A stretch of 64,000 nucleotides of DNA, taken from positions 9,559,001 to 9,623,000 of the forward strand of contig NC_092671.1 of NCBI RefSeq assembly GCF_964355755.1, given 5' to 3'. This DNA comes from Antedon mediterranea (Eukaryota > Echinodermata > Crinoidea > Comatulida > Antedonidae). A model generated the notes under the pieces. It was not told the DNA's origin and ran no database searches. It worked only from the letters and a program-made list of their open reading frames with translations. The position numbers and the translations under genes are program-made. Within the stretch, counting starts at the first letter, position 1, and every line of letters begins with the position of its first letter. Of the stretch, positions 47,551 to 61,900 are shown piece by piece.

Positions 47551-47994
47551 GAACATATGTACATTTTTATCAATGGTAAAAAATAAAGAAAAAAGTGGTA
47601 ATATATAACAATGAAACAATACAACAATACCATTAATAGATGATCTTGCAAAAAGATATTTCTTGTCACGCAAGACCCATAGACGAAATAAAAAGATATT
47701 GTAGATAGTGTATACAAACGACTCATGCAATGCAGCATATGCCACGTAGTAGTTTAATGACTCAAAGGTATCTGGTGGTATGGTTCTATATTAGTGCAAT
47801 TATTTCGCTTTCGAAATTATTCGAATACTGTCGTTAGAATATGGTGCTTTTTTATTATAGCGGTTCGATTCTACCTATAGACAGTCAAACACAATTCAAT
47901 CATGTGTCATAATTGACAACATATTATTATTCATAATTATAGTTTATGGATGTTTGGGAAAGACAAATGATGAAAATCTAAATTTAGTTTTATT

Positions 47995-48070
47995 AGATTT
48001 TTGTGAGAATGAGAACAATCCTCCCATCCGAGATTCAAACCCGGAATTTTCTTCTTGATATGCAAATACC
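47995..48070 (-). mobile_element. tRNA-like SINE fragment
   Basis: The minus strand carries CCGGGTTTGAATCTCGG, a B-box-like segment. No convincing A box at tRNA distance; a degraded copy. Confidence 0.35.
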
Positions 48071-48331
48071 CTAAATGGTATGGTTCGGATTGATAGCCAC
48101 TCTTTCGACGTGTTACGTATAATGTACATTATTTACTCGACGTAGAGGCGTTTAGGCCTACTGACAGCGGCGATTATGAACAAGTTTCGGTTGTTGTACC
48201 TAAAGCTTGGTTTCAACTATAGTCGAAACCAAACTTTAATTCGACAGCGGTTATGGGGATAACGTTTGTCTCGTACGTTATTTAACCGACAGCAGCACTT
48301 GTTTCATCATTAATGACGGTGGTCTGTGCAT

Positions 48332-48517
48332 TGGCGTAACTGCTATGAGCGCTCACTGGCTAAATCCAGGGGCCCCGGATCTTATGAGGGCCTCTGAGCA
48401 GTGTCCAGAGAGAAGACACTGGCATGTCGAAACGGCCAAAAACACTCAAGACCTCCCGCGTTGGAGGGTCACTTGGGGTTCCTAAGCCAGGGGCATCAGG
48501 CCTCTGCGTTACGCCAC
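48332..48517. mobile_element. MITE, TGGCGTAAC family, copy 2 (186 bp)
   Basis: Left end TTGGCGTAACTGC and right end GCGTTACGCCACTG are inverted repeats. The body CGCTCACTGGCTAA..CAGGGGCCCCGGA..CTTATG is collinear with 44310-44502. Confidence 0.78.
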
Positions 48518-48701
48518 TGCTGTGTTACAATGTTGTCTCAGGTATAAGTAAATCTATCTAAACAATGAGTTAGTTGCTTTAGTATTGTAAATATCGTTTT
48601 AATGATTTTGTTATTAAAAAATACTGAACTGTAATAAACAGCTGATGTCAAAATGTTGTTATTTTCACTTGCCAAAGCCACACCACAATTAAATACATTT
48701 C

Positions 48702-48874
48702 GTTGATATAAAGTTTGTTTATATTTAGTTCTGTTGAGTTTATAATATATTTCCAGTTACTGGCCGGACATTCTGCATTCTCACTCCCGAGGACAATCAA
48801 GGCATATTGATCCGATCGAGATGTCAGTCAGTCAGAACTAAATATACGTTGTGTACCGCAAACTTTATATCAAC
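48702..48874. mobile_element. Foldback element with GTTGATATAAAGTTTG ends
   Basis: Left end GTTGATATAAAGTTTGTTTATATTTAGTTCTG pairs with the inverse CAGAACTAAATATACG..AAACTTTATATCAAC at the right. About 40-bp arms with a small internal gap. Confidence 0.72.
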
Positions 48875-49189
48875 ATAATTATTGAGTTCGCCATGCACAC
48901 CTTCTGAGAAATAAAAACATGCGTGTAGACCGTGTGCAACCATTCCTGTAAATTGCTTTTACAATGTCATACTTTATTTTAGCTTATGTGACCACGGAGG
49001 AAATAATCTTCGAGTTGTTGGCCGGATCACAAACGTTACATTTGTAACGTAAATATTACTAAATAAGCGAGCGTAAAAAATACCACAGGGTTTAACACGA
49101 ACCGTGTTACTCGATTCTCGTATACGGTATCAAGTTTATCGACAACAAACATATCCTACAGTTGCTTGTCTGCGGACTAAAAACGTCAC

Positions 49190-49320
49190 CTACATGGGTT
49201 ACTGTTTATGCCTGTTACCCCCGCTTGATTTTCCCCGTGTGCGGAGTTTCTTGTTTGACACCGTACGCGAATCGGTTGCTTGTTAGATGTGTAAGCGCTC
49301 TACCATTAGACCACCTTACG
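49190..49320 (-). mobile_element. tRNA-derived SINE head candidate
   Basis: Minus strand GTAAGGTGGTCTAATGGTAGAGCGCTTACAC is a good tRNA A-box and D-arm match (TGGTCTAATGGTAGAGC). A degenerate B-box-like ACCGATTCG follows. It does not complete a functional tRNA. Confidence 0.5.
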
Positions 49321-49937
49321 ATTTACAAAAGACAATAAAATGATTACGCTTTCATAATTTATCGTTCAGAACAGAGAGTTGTACGTAATACCATTGTCAA
49401 GTAAAATACCATAGCAACACCGAAAAGCAAGCACAACGCCCAACGGACAAAACTATTAGACCTAAACGGATATAAAACCAACCCAAACTGTCAAAAATAT
49501 TTGTGACAGAAGACAAAACAATTTAATGAAAAAAAAATATTGATGATGCCTCTGTTTTTACAGATCTCAATTACGTCAATTCTCAGTGAATGGTTTTCTT
49601 TTGATCTTAACATAATCCATTGACAATGCTCACTCAGGTGTCTCAATAGTCAATAGATAGGAGGCGTGATGGCCCTTATGTACTCGAGAAAACACAAAAC
49701 TTAGTAACTCCGCAAACCACACGACTGAGAGTGCATACGGGATATATTGCGCATTTTGTATGACAAATAGTTTGACATATTATTCATCAGAACAACTGTA
49801 CCTGTATTTTACTTCAACCTGCAAATTATTATGGATAAACAATTGGATATAATTTGTTAACACTGCTTTAAAATATTTTATTAAATTTAAAAAGAAACTT
49901 CTTGATCGTTTTATATTTCGTGCAAAAACTGTTTACA

Positions 49938-52900
49938 ATGGAGATCGTGTCGTGGAGCCAGACATTATTTATAAAACACATGATAATAATATTAACTTTA
50001 CTGCCATGCTGTGTATTAGGTAAGTAGATTTTCGTACTCTTCTTTTTTCTATTTTTTATTTATTGTCATTAATTATTGTAAAACATTTCACAATTAATTA
50101 ATTGTTATTTAAAAATTAAGTAAGTCCTCTTTTATCAATACAAAATTAATAGCCATTTATTATTTTAGTATTACATTTTCAATGACAACGAATAAATCTT
50201 TGGTAATTAAATTCTACGTTGCATATTTTAGATAAACCAATTTATAAGAGTGAGAAAATAGAGATTGAACTTTTTCGCAATTATTTGAGACATAGTGTAT
50301 AGAACTTATTATTGAATCTCATCTATTTAATTTGTAATACTTATTCAGCCATTTTCCTTAGAAAGATAATGATGGTCAGAAAATTCCAACTAGGACAAAT
50401 CCCTTTGGAGACCCATATTAAGGGACACTTTCCCGTGACACGAACGAACGGCAATGTATAGACGTTTAAACACTGCGGCCAGAAACGTGTGGTACACTTT
50501 AGATACCGACTATGTCTTAATATAATATATAGAACATAATATTATCATGTTCTGTGATAATTCTATTTATAACATTAAACTACTAATAGTTTTATTTATA
50601 CTATGTAAATCTGTTGGCTTCTTCTTAAATAAACCAGGACTTTTACAACAGCTTACTGCATTCCAATAGAAACCTGTAAGACGATGTTCCTTGTTGAAAT
50701 TGTTTACCTATTGTTGGTCTATTATTGTACGAAAATGACTCGTTCACACATAGAGGAATTAGTAAATCATGTATGGTCCGCAGCAATGTGAAGAAGGTCA
50801 AAGAAAACAAAAACGATTAAATCTAACTCATTCACAATTATACAATAGTTGAATGCATTATTTTCAATGGCCTATCGGTCTACGCCCATGCCGGTTTTCA
50901 AGTTTTTACAAGAATCTTTAAAATCACCAGCGAGAAACATCGTATAAATATTTCTATCTTTAAGCCGATTTTCCATTAGGCGAATTTATTCGCGCGAATC
51001 GAAAGCGTCAGCATATACGCTTGCGTAGAGAGGGAATTGGAAGATGTAATACATGAATACGCATGCGTATATTAAGCTGGCGCTTTCGATTCGCGCGAAC
51101 AAATTCGCCTAGTGGAAAATCGGCTTAACGTCCTCTTATGCCACAAAATGTTTTCAAAAAGTTTATCATGCTCGGATGTAGGTGGAGTGGTGTTTTTATT
51201 TTGTGTATATTATTATATATATATTTAATTTGTTTTTCACTGTAAACCAGTTATTTTTAACGAAGGCGCTATTTATTACAATGTCTTTATCCATCGATTT
51301 AATTTTGTCAAGTCATAAAACATAGGATGTAAAATCGATGATTTTCTCATGGGGAGGGAGTGGCTGTGTTTTTTTTTATAGTTTGGTAACTAAATAAATT
51401 AACTACGGAATGGGCCAGGTGAAAATATATAGGTTTGTATATGAAAGTATTCAATAGTGTTTTCAAACTACATACGTAAGGTTTGAAATTTGAAAAAGGC
51501 AGCACTTGCACGGCCGCCGGTTATGGAACGCCTAATTCATATCACTAGAATCATAGACAATTTACAACCTTTCATGCTTTTTTACGGAATTTTCCTATGT
51601 TATACCGTTTAATTATATAGAATCGGGTAATTTTTGCAACGACGTATAGGAAAATACAAAATATAAAACTTGCCGTGTGGAGCTTAATTGACCAAGACGA
51701 TCGTTGACGAGGTATAACGAAAGTATAATAATACAATTCCGTATACGCATTGCATTATAAACTACCATCATTACATTCATTTATTCTTTGACAGAAACAA
51801 CCGTATATGAATCAACTACAATGGATTTATACACTGAAGGGGTTACGGACGTTACAGAATCAACAACTCCACAAGCAACAACAGAAGGTAGGTGCAACAA
51901 AAAGCCCGAATTTCGGTGCGAATTTCTGACCAATGTGGAGTACTACTACTACCATCTTTTCCAACAAAATAGATTTTGAAATGTTTACACACGTATACAG
52001 ATCATGTCATATTTGACATGAAACATTATTGGTATTATTGTTAGAAAGTCCAATCGGCCGCTAGGTCGTTGTCGCAACAGTTTTATCCATACCACCAAAC
52101 GCGCATTTTACATTCCACTCATTATCCACAATATTATTTGTTAAAACACATGAAATAATGTTAAAAAATCTCTCCCCCGTTCTACAGTTCAAAGTACAAC
52201 TATACTAATCTGAAGAAAAAACATGATATATAATATATGATAATTGAATCACAAACGTTGTATTATTATTTATAATGGTTAGCCTAAAAAATGTGAGATT
52301 TCTTCAATGCATTGTCATTTTTTTTCTTTAAAATACTGGCGACACATTATCGTCTAAGAAACTTTTCTATATTTATTTACGCCCATCTCAATACAATATT
52401 TGAAAGAATAACATATCGTGTGATACCACAAAGTTTTCACTGAAATATTATATTCAACCAAGAATCTTTCAAGAAAGCATTAAATGTTGTCAATCAAAAT
52501 GATCTATACAAGTTGGCGACAACGCGGTCTGTTCACACGTAAACGCATTCGACCATGAATACGTTCAAAAGAAACGCCCATTTGGGCGACCATGAAAAAA
52601 CGTTTCATAAGCGCGGTCTTACGCAATTACTATGAAATAATGAATGGCATTGCACCACCGTTTAGTCGCTTTTCATTGTTCGTGTGTCATAGGCCCTGTT
52701 CAGACCCATGGCGTTAGACCGTTTTAGCGTACGACGCTAAAAGAATGTGTGTCTGAACAGTTGGGGATTAGCGTACAACGCGTCGTACAACGGTTGTAGC
52801 GTTGTAGTGGAAAACGGTTGATAGTACCGTTTTAGCGTACGACGCTACTGTAAGTCAACGTTGTATCCAATCAGAACGTTTCCTGTTATGACGCCAAACA

Positions 52901-55900
52901 AGGTTTGACCTAGGCTGACATCTTGTATCGTCAATGTGTGAGATGGATTTCAATAACAAAAAGGCCAGAATAAATAAGGCCTAACTACACTACAAATACA
53001 ACTGTTACAAAGGCTACAAACTATTATCAACTGATTACCATTATATTTTCTAACAAATGACATAAATACATGCACCTTGTATTTAAACATAGGGACTACG
53101 ATCCCATCCGCTTTTAGGCCTAGCTAGGCCTAGAGCCATTCACGCATTTCATTCAAGCTAAAAACTAGCGTGGGACATCAAAAGTCACTCATTCATACAA
53201 GGCAGACTAGACTGGACAAGTTTAATGCTGAAAACCCCCTAACTCCTAAAAAAAACAGTAAACAAACAAGGGGAGCTGTGTCCCTTTTATTAGCAAGTTA
53301 AGGGTTATTTTCAACCGACTGGACCAAAGAATATATATCTTTGACTGGACTGGATAGACTAATCTCAATCTTTTTTTTCTTCATCATTACGAGGACGAGG
53401 CCTGCTTTATTTTCGTAACACAAGAGCCTGGGGAAAATGTTTTTTACTACAAAATAAAAACAATAGAAACAGAAATTTGACTTTACTATATTTTTCTTAA
53501 ATAAATGCTGAGGTATGTTTTATTTACGGCAAATTTTGTCATAATATTGTAGGGCTGAGATCTAGGCCTATATACAGTGGAAATAATGATGAAAACACGT
53601 GGGTAAGAGCACATGAATATGCAACTAGAAACAACCTGGATGACGTACTTCCGTTGTAACGATAATCGTACGCTATGGGTCTGAACACCTCGTTTTTTTC
53701 TCTGCGGTTTGTAACGTGACCTTGATAGTAACGTTGTACGCTAAAACGGTCTAACGCCATGGGTCTGAACAGGGCCTAAGCTTATAGGCCTATCCAAGAG
53801 ACAGAATCACGTAAATAGTATATATATGCAACTAGAGCACGAATATGAATAAACTATTCTTTCCATTCAACGAATACAAAACATTAATTATTTGTTTTAT
53901 AACATGGCACCTACATTTATTCAATTTATCCACCATGCCGATGATAGTGCGATTTTGTATCCTCACACCAAAGTAATATCTTGATCTCATTTACCAGTGT
54001 TTTTAAGTATGTTGAATCATGGAGAAATAATAACTTGTTTCTCTGTGGTTTAATGTATTGTCAACTTTTTGTCTTTGTTTTTATAAAAATTTGTTCTTCT
54101 ACGTCTTGAGTCCCACACCGAGGCTTTCATGGGCTATTCTACATCTCTTTTTAAAATTGTAATTGTATATATTTATATATCTTGTATGTGATATTTTGTA
54201 TGTTTTTAATGAGATGCAAATAAATCAAATCAAAAAGGTCATTGACGAATGCTAGGCCATTTAAAAAGGCATTTTTGGGTTGACAGTACAGTAATGGATT
54301 ATCAATATGACCGAACTTGGTACCGAGAATTTAACTGGAATTAAGCAACAATTAAATACCTTAAGTAACACATTTTTATACTATACTATGGTATAGCTTT
54401 GTTTCTCAACACCAATATTTGGTTGCGTTTCATGCTTGTTTTAAATTGAAATACTGACATGTTATTTACATATAGATACATTGCTGTGTCCTTTATTCTT
54501 TATCACGGCCTACAAAAGCGTAATTAAATAAAAATAACTAATATTTGATTTTTTTTGTAGACCCCGATCAATGTTCTTTCGAAGTATTAAATAGTTGTGA
54601 TTTAGTTAATGGATATTGTCAGGATACAAGTAGTGGGTACACGTGCGGGTGTAACAATGGCTTTCAACTCGCAATGAATCATTTCGATTGCGAAGGTAAG
54701 TTAGGCCATAATATAACCGGTATTATATAATTATGTGTTGTATCATAGTACAGATTCCGTAATATAAGATTTCACATGCGATGTACTCTGTATTACGGAA
54801 GGTTAGGTTAAGGATTTTGATGATACAAGCCTCACATACTGTAGTTTCACGTGTGACACTGTATAACGGAATTTGCCGATGATACTGGCGAAAGACAGCT
54901 ACAGTACCGAAAACCAGTTAACAATTTAACTTATACCATGTAGAAATAATTTTCTATTATTATACTTACCAAAGAATAACAAATATGTGCACATTATAAT
55001 GGACTGTAAGATATAAGAATGTTAGTTGCTGTTTATTGTCGAGAATTTGGTGACTAAAAAAAGTGCTTTATTTTGTTTATCTAGACATAGAATCACCGCA
55101 AATTACCTACTGTTTTGACGCTACGTTATTAGTTGGTACGGATGAAGGAGTGAAGAACGGTACAGCCATGTGGATGGAGCCACAAGTGACTGATAACGCT
55201 GGCGATTCCGGGATCACAATGACGCAGAATTACTATTCAGGAACGTCTTTTCCTATAGGATATTATGAAGTTATTTATACATTCTCGGACGAGGCTGGGA
55301 ATACAAACTATTGTTCATTTAATGTCTCTGTATTTGGTATGAATAACTTTTATTGTTTATTACACAGTTAATTTCAACCATTTATTCCCCAAAACATAAT
55401 TTACAGTTGACCTAAACATCATTAAAGAAATATTTTCTATTATGCCTATTAACACACCTATTATGTTTATTCTTGTCATTGGTTCATTTCGTAGCATTAG
55501 TAATGTTGTTATACAGAAAGTGATTATTCAATGCTTCTATATGCAAAAACCAAGCTGCCTCCTTGTGAACATTTCCACGTGATATAATATTATGCGACAA
55601 AGAAAAACATGTTACATGTTTTCGCGCTCTTAAAATCCCAACGCCGCCTTATTGCGTAGCCTAACCTTTGCCATTTTATTCTACTTGTATTAACTGCAGA
55701 TGATGAGGTACCAAGGCTTAACTGCCCAAGTAATCAAGCTTACAGATTATCTGTGGGCGAGTCAACTGTGTCTGTTAACTGGACAAGCGCTACTGCAACG
55801 GACAATGTGCAAGTTGAAGATATTTATAAAAGCTCGAACATCACACCAGGAGACTTCGACGTTGGAACGTACATGGTAACATTTGAAGCAGTTGATATTT

Positions 55901-58900
55901 ATGGTCTCGTGGGCATGTGCACATTTTCAATAGAGGTTGGAGGTACTGTTGTTTGCTGTTGTTCTTTTTCATAACTGTATCAATAATTATAACAATCACT
56001 TTGCAAACTCTATCGTGTACCATTTTTTCAATGTCCACTCTATCTTTTTAGATGTGACATGTCCAAGTTCCTTTCGCCGTTGTCCAGTAACCGATGGTGA
56101 ATGCATTTCGGAGCACAAGTTTTGTGATTTGGAAATGGATTGTCCTAATTGGTCAGATGAAAACGAACTTTCATGTAGTAAGCCAGTGTTTTGATGATTT
56201 TTTAAACGATTAATTTCGAGAAGCATAATTTTGTTTGTATAATTAGATATCTTAACTTAAGGAAATTAAATTGTTAATTATCTGATTCAAAATGTTTTAT
56301 AATGATTTATTAATATAAAATAATGCTTTTTTTTAGGCGAGTGTACGTCAACACAAACACGATGTGGAGACGCCTACTGCATCGAGACAGATCGCTTTTG
56401 CGATGAATTTCACTATGATTGTCCATACGGTGATTTTGATGAGACATCTGCAATATGTGAGGGAAGCTGTCTTTCCCCAAACCCATTAAGGAATGGCGAA
56501 CAGACATACCCAGAAATACACCGAAGAAGATATCTTAACAATCAGGTGATACGGTACGCTTGTAATACTGGTTTTACCATGGTAGGCGATTCGGAACTTA
56601 CTTGTATCGACGAAAGTTTTGGAGATAACTTACCCGAATGTTTTAGTAAGTTGGAATTTTCATTTGTTCGTTTTTAGACCTTTTCTCTCAGTTGCTTATG
56701 CAGATAGAATACATGTATAACACTCCGAATATGTCTCTTTTATTGGGTTCTACTATGCGTTATATATTATCTTCATTTAAGTTTCTATGTTTTCTTTTTT
56801 AATTTTGTATAGCTATGTGTACTAGGCCAGATGCACCGGGAAATGGAGCTGTGACGGGCAGTTCAGCAATCGACCACGGTGAAACAATTCAATTCAGCTG
56901 TAACGATGGATATGACCTGCAGCCCGCGACCCCCATCACGTTTACATGTGATGACGGTTCGTTCGGTGAAGGTATATCTAAACGCTGTTTAGGTAAGCTT
57001 ACTTTGAATACAGTGTACTAAGTAGCCTATCCTCTTACTGAGTGTCTCCTGAATAGGAGATCTTTGGTTTTAAAACATAATATATTGTCCCTGATTTATT
57101 AATAAGGGTATTTTCCCTAAGAAAGGATTGCATATTAAGCGTCAGCTTCAGTAGAATTCTTTGAGTTTTGTATATTGCTAATTACTTTGTGTAATTTATA
57201 GAAATGTCTGTGGTATGTGACTCTAAAAAATAATATTGTGTACACTTAAAAGTAGCATTAATCTTATGCATAAAAGAATCCGTCTTATACTATTATACAT
57301 CTTAAAGTCTAATAATAGCATACATTAAAAATATACACTGTATATACCGTATTTACCCACGCTAATACACTGTGATAGGCCTATAGATATTAATACGATT
57401 ATGTAAGATTATGTGGTTTGGGTGTGGGCTCGGTGTCTCGGTAAAATATCCTGCTAATAGTTATACAGTACAATGTTATAAACAGTATCATATAAATCCT
57501 GATAATAAATAATAATTTGTCAAAACCAAGTTGTGATCACAACTTGGTTTTGACAAATTATCATTATTATCTGGATTTGAAACACACCTGATGAAAATAT
57601 TCTCCGATATAGGCTAAATCCTATTGATAAATGATGTATATTTATTTGGTTTAGATATTGATGAATGCCAACAGCAGGAAACATGTGATAGCAATGCAGA
57701 ATGTACTAACATAATTGGTTCTTACTCCTGTGATTGCGTAGCAGGATATGAGGGTGACGGTTCGACATGTATAAGTAAGTTGACGCGTTTAACATTTAAA
57801 TGACGTAATGCGTCATATTTCTTGGTAAACATATCAAGCGTTTGTCTCAAACGCTTGATACAATTTCCGTAGAGTGTAGTATGTCAGATCAATCAGTATC
57901 TCCACCCATAGTATGTATAAGGAAAACAAAAGGTCCTTAACACTCGTAAAGTATTTCACACAAAACATGTTTACAAGCGCTTGATGTTACGATATTCCTA
58001 GGATGCAAGTTTAACATTTAAACCATAGAGATATTATAGTTCACTATAATATCTCTATGTTTAAACACGTAGGCCAAATCTCGACAACTTAACCGTGAAA
58101 ATAGAACCACAGCTCCAAGCCAACTCCCGCTACAATTCAGAACGTCCTTGAAATGGCTTGTCCTAGAATCGCGCGGTGACGACTCCGCATTCAGATGCCT
58201 AAGGACATTTGAAGTGGAACTATAAAATGGGTGTAACCACAAAATTACTTCATGCCACAACATCAGAATTATAAATTAAGTCGTAAACAATAAATTCTTG
58301 AAGCTGATCCGCTAATCACAGTCACGATAGTCAACAGACGTCTTTCCTAATTCCTACTATTGTTATTCTTGCCTTTAGGGAAGGCCTATATACCAGAAAA
58401 TCCACAAAATAATCTCATATGAAATCAAACAAACCGGAGTAACTTCAAACAGAGAAACAAAACACATTACGAAATTCAATGTCTCTATATATGGAGTTCC
58501 CCTTGTTTTATTTTATCTTTTCATTTAGCTTAATGATTAATTTGGGAAGGGTGATATATTAATTGTTACTTATACATATTGTTTGTGTTACTTTAATTAA
58601 TTGAGACGGATCAAGTGTGAACGACGTGGGAGTGGAATAATCAATTTATATCACGCACATTAAATTTTAACTCCTTTGATTCGTAGATCCGTTTGCTAAG
58701 ACCAAATCACCTTATCCCGATTTTATCCCATTGTCATTATTTTCTTTTGTATTTCGGGCTTCCCGCAAGGATACGAAATATTTGTGGTTTTCGAAATTGT
58801 ATTATTTATGAAATTAGCTGAAATGAAATTATCAATGACATCGCGAAAAGGCACACAGTTGATGGGCGCGTCAACAAATTGTGATTTTTCATGATAACAC

Positions 58901-61900
58901 GTTTTTCGCAGATACTGCTTTTTGTATGCTCATCGCCAACTTTGAGTTTTTTCATGGCGGTGACAAACATGTATTCCTTAAACCTCTATTGAAATGTAAT
59001 GCGTTAACAGAGTAGAGATCGTAATTTAATCAAATGTAAACAACTGTATTACAAAATTCAATATTTGTGTCAAACTTCTTCCATTATCAAAATTGAAGGA
59101 ATGCTTATGCGTATACTAAAGCAATTGTTGAATACGTAATATCTAATAGGGGTGGGTTGTATCATATTTCGAATTTGCTGGGTCGGTATATCTTTTGGCT
59201 TGACCCGCTGTTAACTATTCAGTTGTATTTGACAAATAGGTTAGCAAATACTTCTTCTTTCTTGGAGATCCAAGAAACATTTATTATATATGGCCTTTGG
59301 CCCAAATAATATACAATGTAATACAATATTAAATAAATATCAGTTGAGTGCGTTTAGAAATTCTGTTCTACGTTTAAATGAAAAGAATAAATATTTTCCA
59401 AGTTTAACAATAAGATCAGTATTTGTGGCAGACATAAGATAAATATATTTTAATTTAGTTGGGTTGTTTGTATAAAAGGAACACATATATTTAGTTCTAA
59501 TATCTGAATAAAATGGACAAACTAAAGTGAAATGATATTCATCTTCAAATACAGTAGACTGTTATTTTTAGTATCACTATTTAAAGGAATTATGGTGCTT
59601 TTCATTATTATATCTATACTCAATAATAAAATAAATAATAAATTTTGCTGACTCGCCGCAAGGAAAAAATAGACAACTAATATATATTAGTTACCTGGAT
59701 ACGAACACCAATTTGCCAGCGATCTGGATACCTGTTTCCGATGATATTATGTAAACGATATTCGAATCTGCACAAAATAAAAATCAAAATTAAAGAGTTT
59801 AAAAGGTGACATTTAAGATTGTTTTGGAATGTTAAAATTAGTCTGTAAAAACAGGTTTTATTTTAGAGAAGTAAGAAATATTCGCCAAAGTCATTGGAAA
59901 TTGTGGATATGAATTCTATTGGTTCTTTTCAGCCAGTTCAAATTACATAGTTATATAAATCGACGTAATAAATAGGCCAAGTCTACATTACATAATGTCT
60001 TTAGGCCTACATGAAATGTTTTTAGTAACTACTTTTTAAGACTAGGACAATAACGACCGACGATAAATAGTAATTTGATCTAAATGATATTTTCACACGC
60101 CCAATCAAATGACGTCATGATTCAATAATATTGTGACAATACAACGATTTTACTGACGTCATTTTTATTGGGTTTAAAATAATATTATTAGCATAAATGA
60201 TTATACTTTAGTTCTTGAACGAAAACTTTCAATTTTTTTATTTTTTTGCTTGTAAGAAAAATGTATCTATTTATCGTCGATCGTTATCGTCCTAGTGTAA
60301 ATTGACTTTAGACGTAATGTGAAAGTTTAACAAGTTTCGGATAAGTTTTATAGCAAAGTGGGTGGGTATAGCAATCGATTAAGTCAAGGCAATCTAACAA
60401 CAAGACACTAAGCTCGCCTTGCCAATATAGGAACTCGTAACAGTCTTTTGATCTTATGTCTGGCTGCAACAAAATAACAATACATGTAGTTCTAAAAGTA
60501 AATATTCTCCGCGGCACGCGTTTTCTATTAAGGGGCGTGGAACTGATGGTGTCGCAGCCACAGATAAACCATTTGAACTCTCTTTCGCCTATAATATTAG
60601 CATTTTAATTTGTATTAGACATAGACGAATGTGCACTAGGCTCGAGTAGCTGTGACGTGAACGCAATTTGCACAGACTCTGAAGGAAGTTACACGTGTGC
60701 TTGTGATGAGGGTTACAGTGGAGATGGATTCGAGTGTACCGGTAAGTTAGTTACTAATGAAAATAAATACTGTACCAGATTCTCGTCAATGTGCTTTTTA
60801 AATACTGTATATAGCACCAAAGGGTCCAGTAGGGGTTAAACTTTAAACACATTCGTGTGTTATGGATGACATAAAACAGAAACGCAGTTTATTCTTTCTC
60901 TCGTGTCATGAAAACACACGAGACCCGCCTAAATTAATGAACTTGACCATACTAAAATAGTATATTTATTTTCGTAATGTAGAGATATTATACGAAGACT
61001 ACGGAACGGACGCTGGCGATACCACCATCAGACAGCCTACAGCACGTTCTGTTCAAAGTACTCTTAATGAGTTAACTTCACCGTTATTTAAACCGCCTTC
61101 TGGATTCCCATACGGATCACAATTTTTATCCAACGTTTATGTAAGTATTTTCTTTATATTTTTATTGAAATTAATTCACGATTTGTACTTGTGATTTGTG
61201 TGAAAATAAGTGATAAGGAAAGACAGTGAAGTATGGGGGATTCGCCCTCGTCGCTAACCAGCGTTCGACCTAATGCCCTGGTTAACACAGGTTGCGTCAG
61301 GGCCTTCGTAATACTCGGGCGCCTCATATCCTAGTAATGAAAACAGGTATGAATGAAAAACAATGACTGAACTGACAATAATCGCTCTCTCCGCGTGAGA
61401 TTGAGGGGAAGGAGGTTACTCGCTCCTGAATTTAGGTTTGTGGTCAGTAGCCAAATCATTTTAAAAATGCACTTCATCACTCACATCTACTAAAACAAAA
61501 CAAAAATAGGCCTATTAAATCGACACAATTATATTTCTTCCTTTTAGATAACTGAGAATGGGATTTTCATTTTGGTGAATGATAATGACGACATTATGAC
61601 GTATCCAAATCCACCTCTTGCGGGCTTTGAAAGCGACGACTCGAGAAACATAATAGCTCCGTTTTGGGCTGATGGTGACCTATCTGCTGGCATTGGTGAT
61701 GTCTATTTCCAGGTAATAATTGCTACTTTTATAATAATAATAGTAATAACATGGTTTTAAATTACAATAAAGATACTAAAATAAACACTTCTGTTATTTA
61801 ATAAACTCAGTAGTATTAAAAGGACCATTTAATATATTATTACAATACGTAACTAGAAACAAGACTAATATCTAGTTTTAGATACGGTCAATCCCCTTAG

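Larger units (their letters stand above)
47005..49937. other. Intergenic region between the DSL gene and the NIDO/AMOP gene
   Basis: No gene supported. Contains the duplicated gene end, a TAGTTGTCCTAGG minisatellite, a TGGCGTAAC MITE, a foldback element and tRNA-like SINE fragments near 47995-48070 and 49190-49320. Confidence 0.6.
50020..54560 (+). other. Introns 1 and 2 of the NIDO/AMOP gene
   Basis: About 4.5 kb interrupted only by the small Ser/Thr exon 51795-51887. It contains a TTAA-flanked MITE (50964-51124), a 1.09-kb foldback element (52691-53777) and a LINE tail (about 53990-54236). Nothing gene-like otherwise. Confidence 0.55.
57775..60618 (+). other. Intron 9 of the NIDO/AMOP gene
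   Basis: 2.8 kb separating the two calcium-type EGF exons. Holds a 36-bp hairpin and a LINE C-terminal fragment (59340-59552). No skipped domain exon was recognised. Confidence 0.55.
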
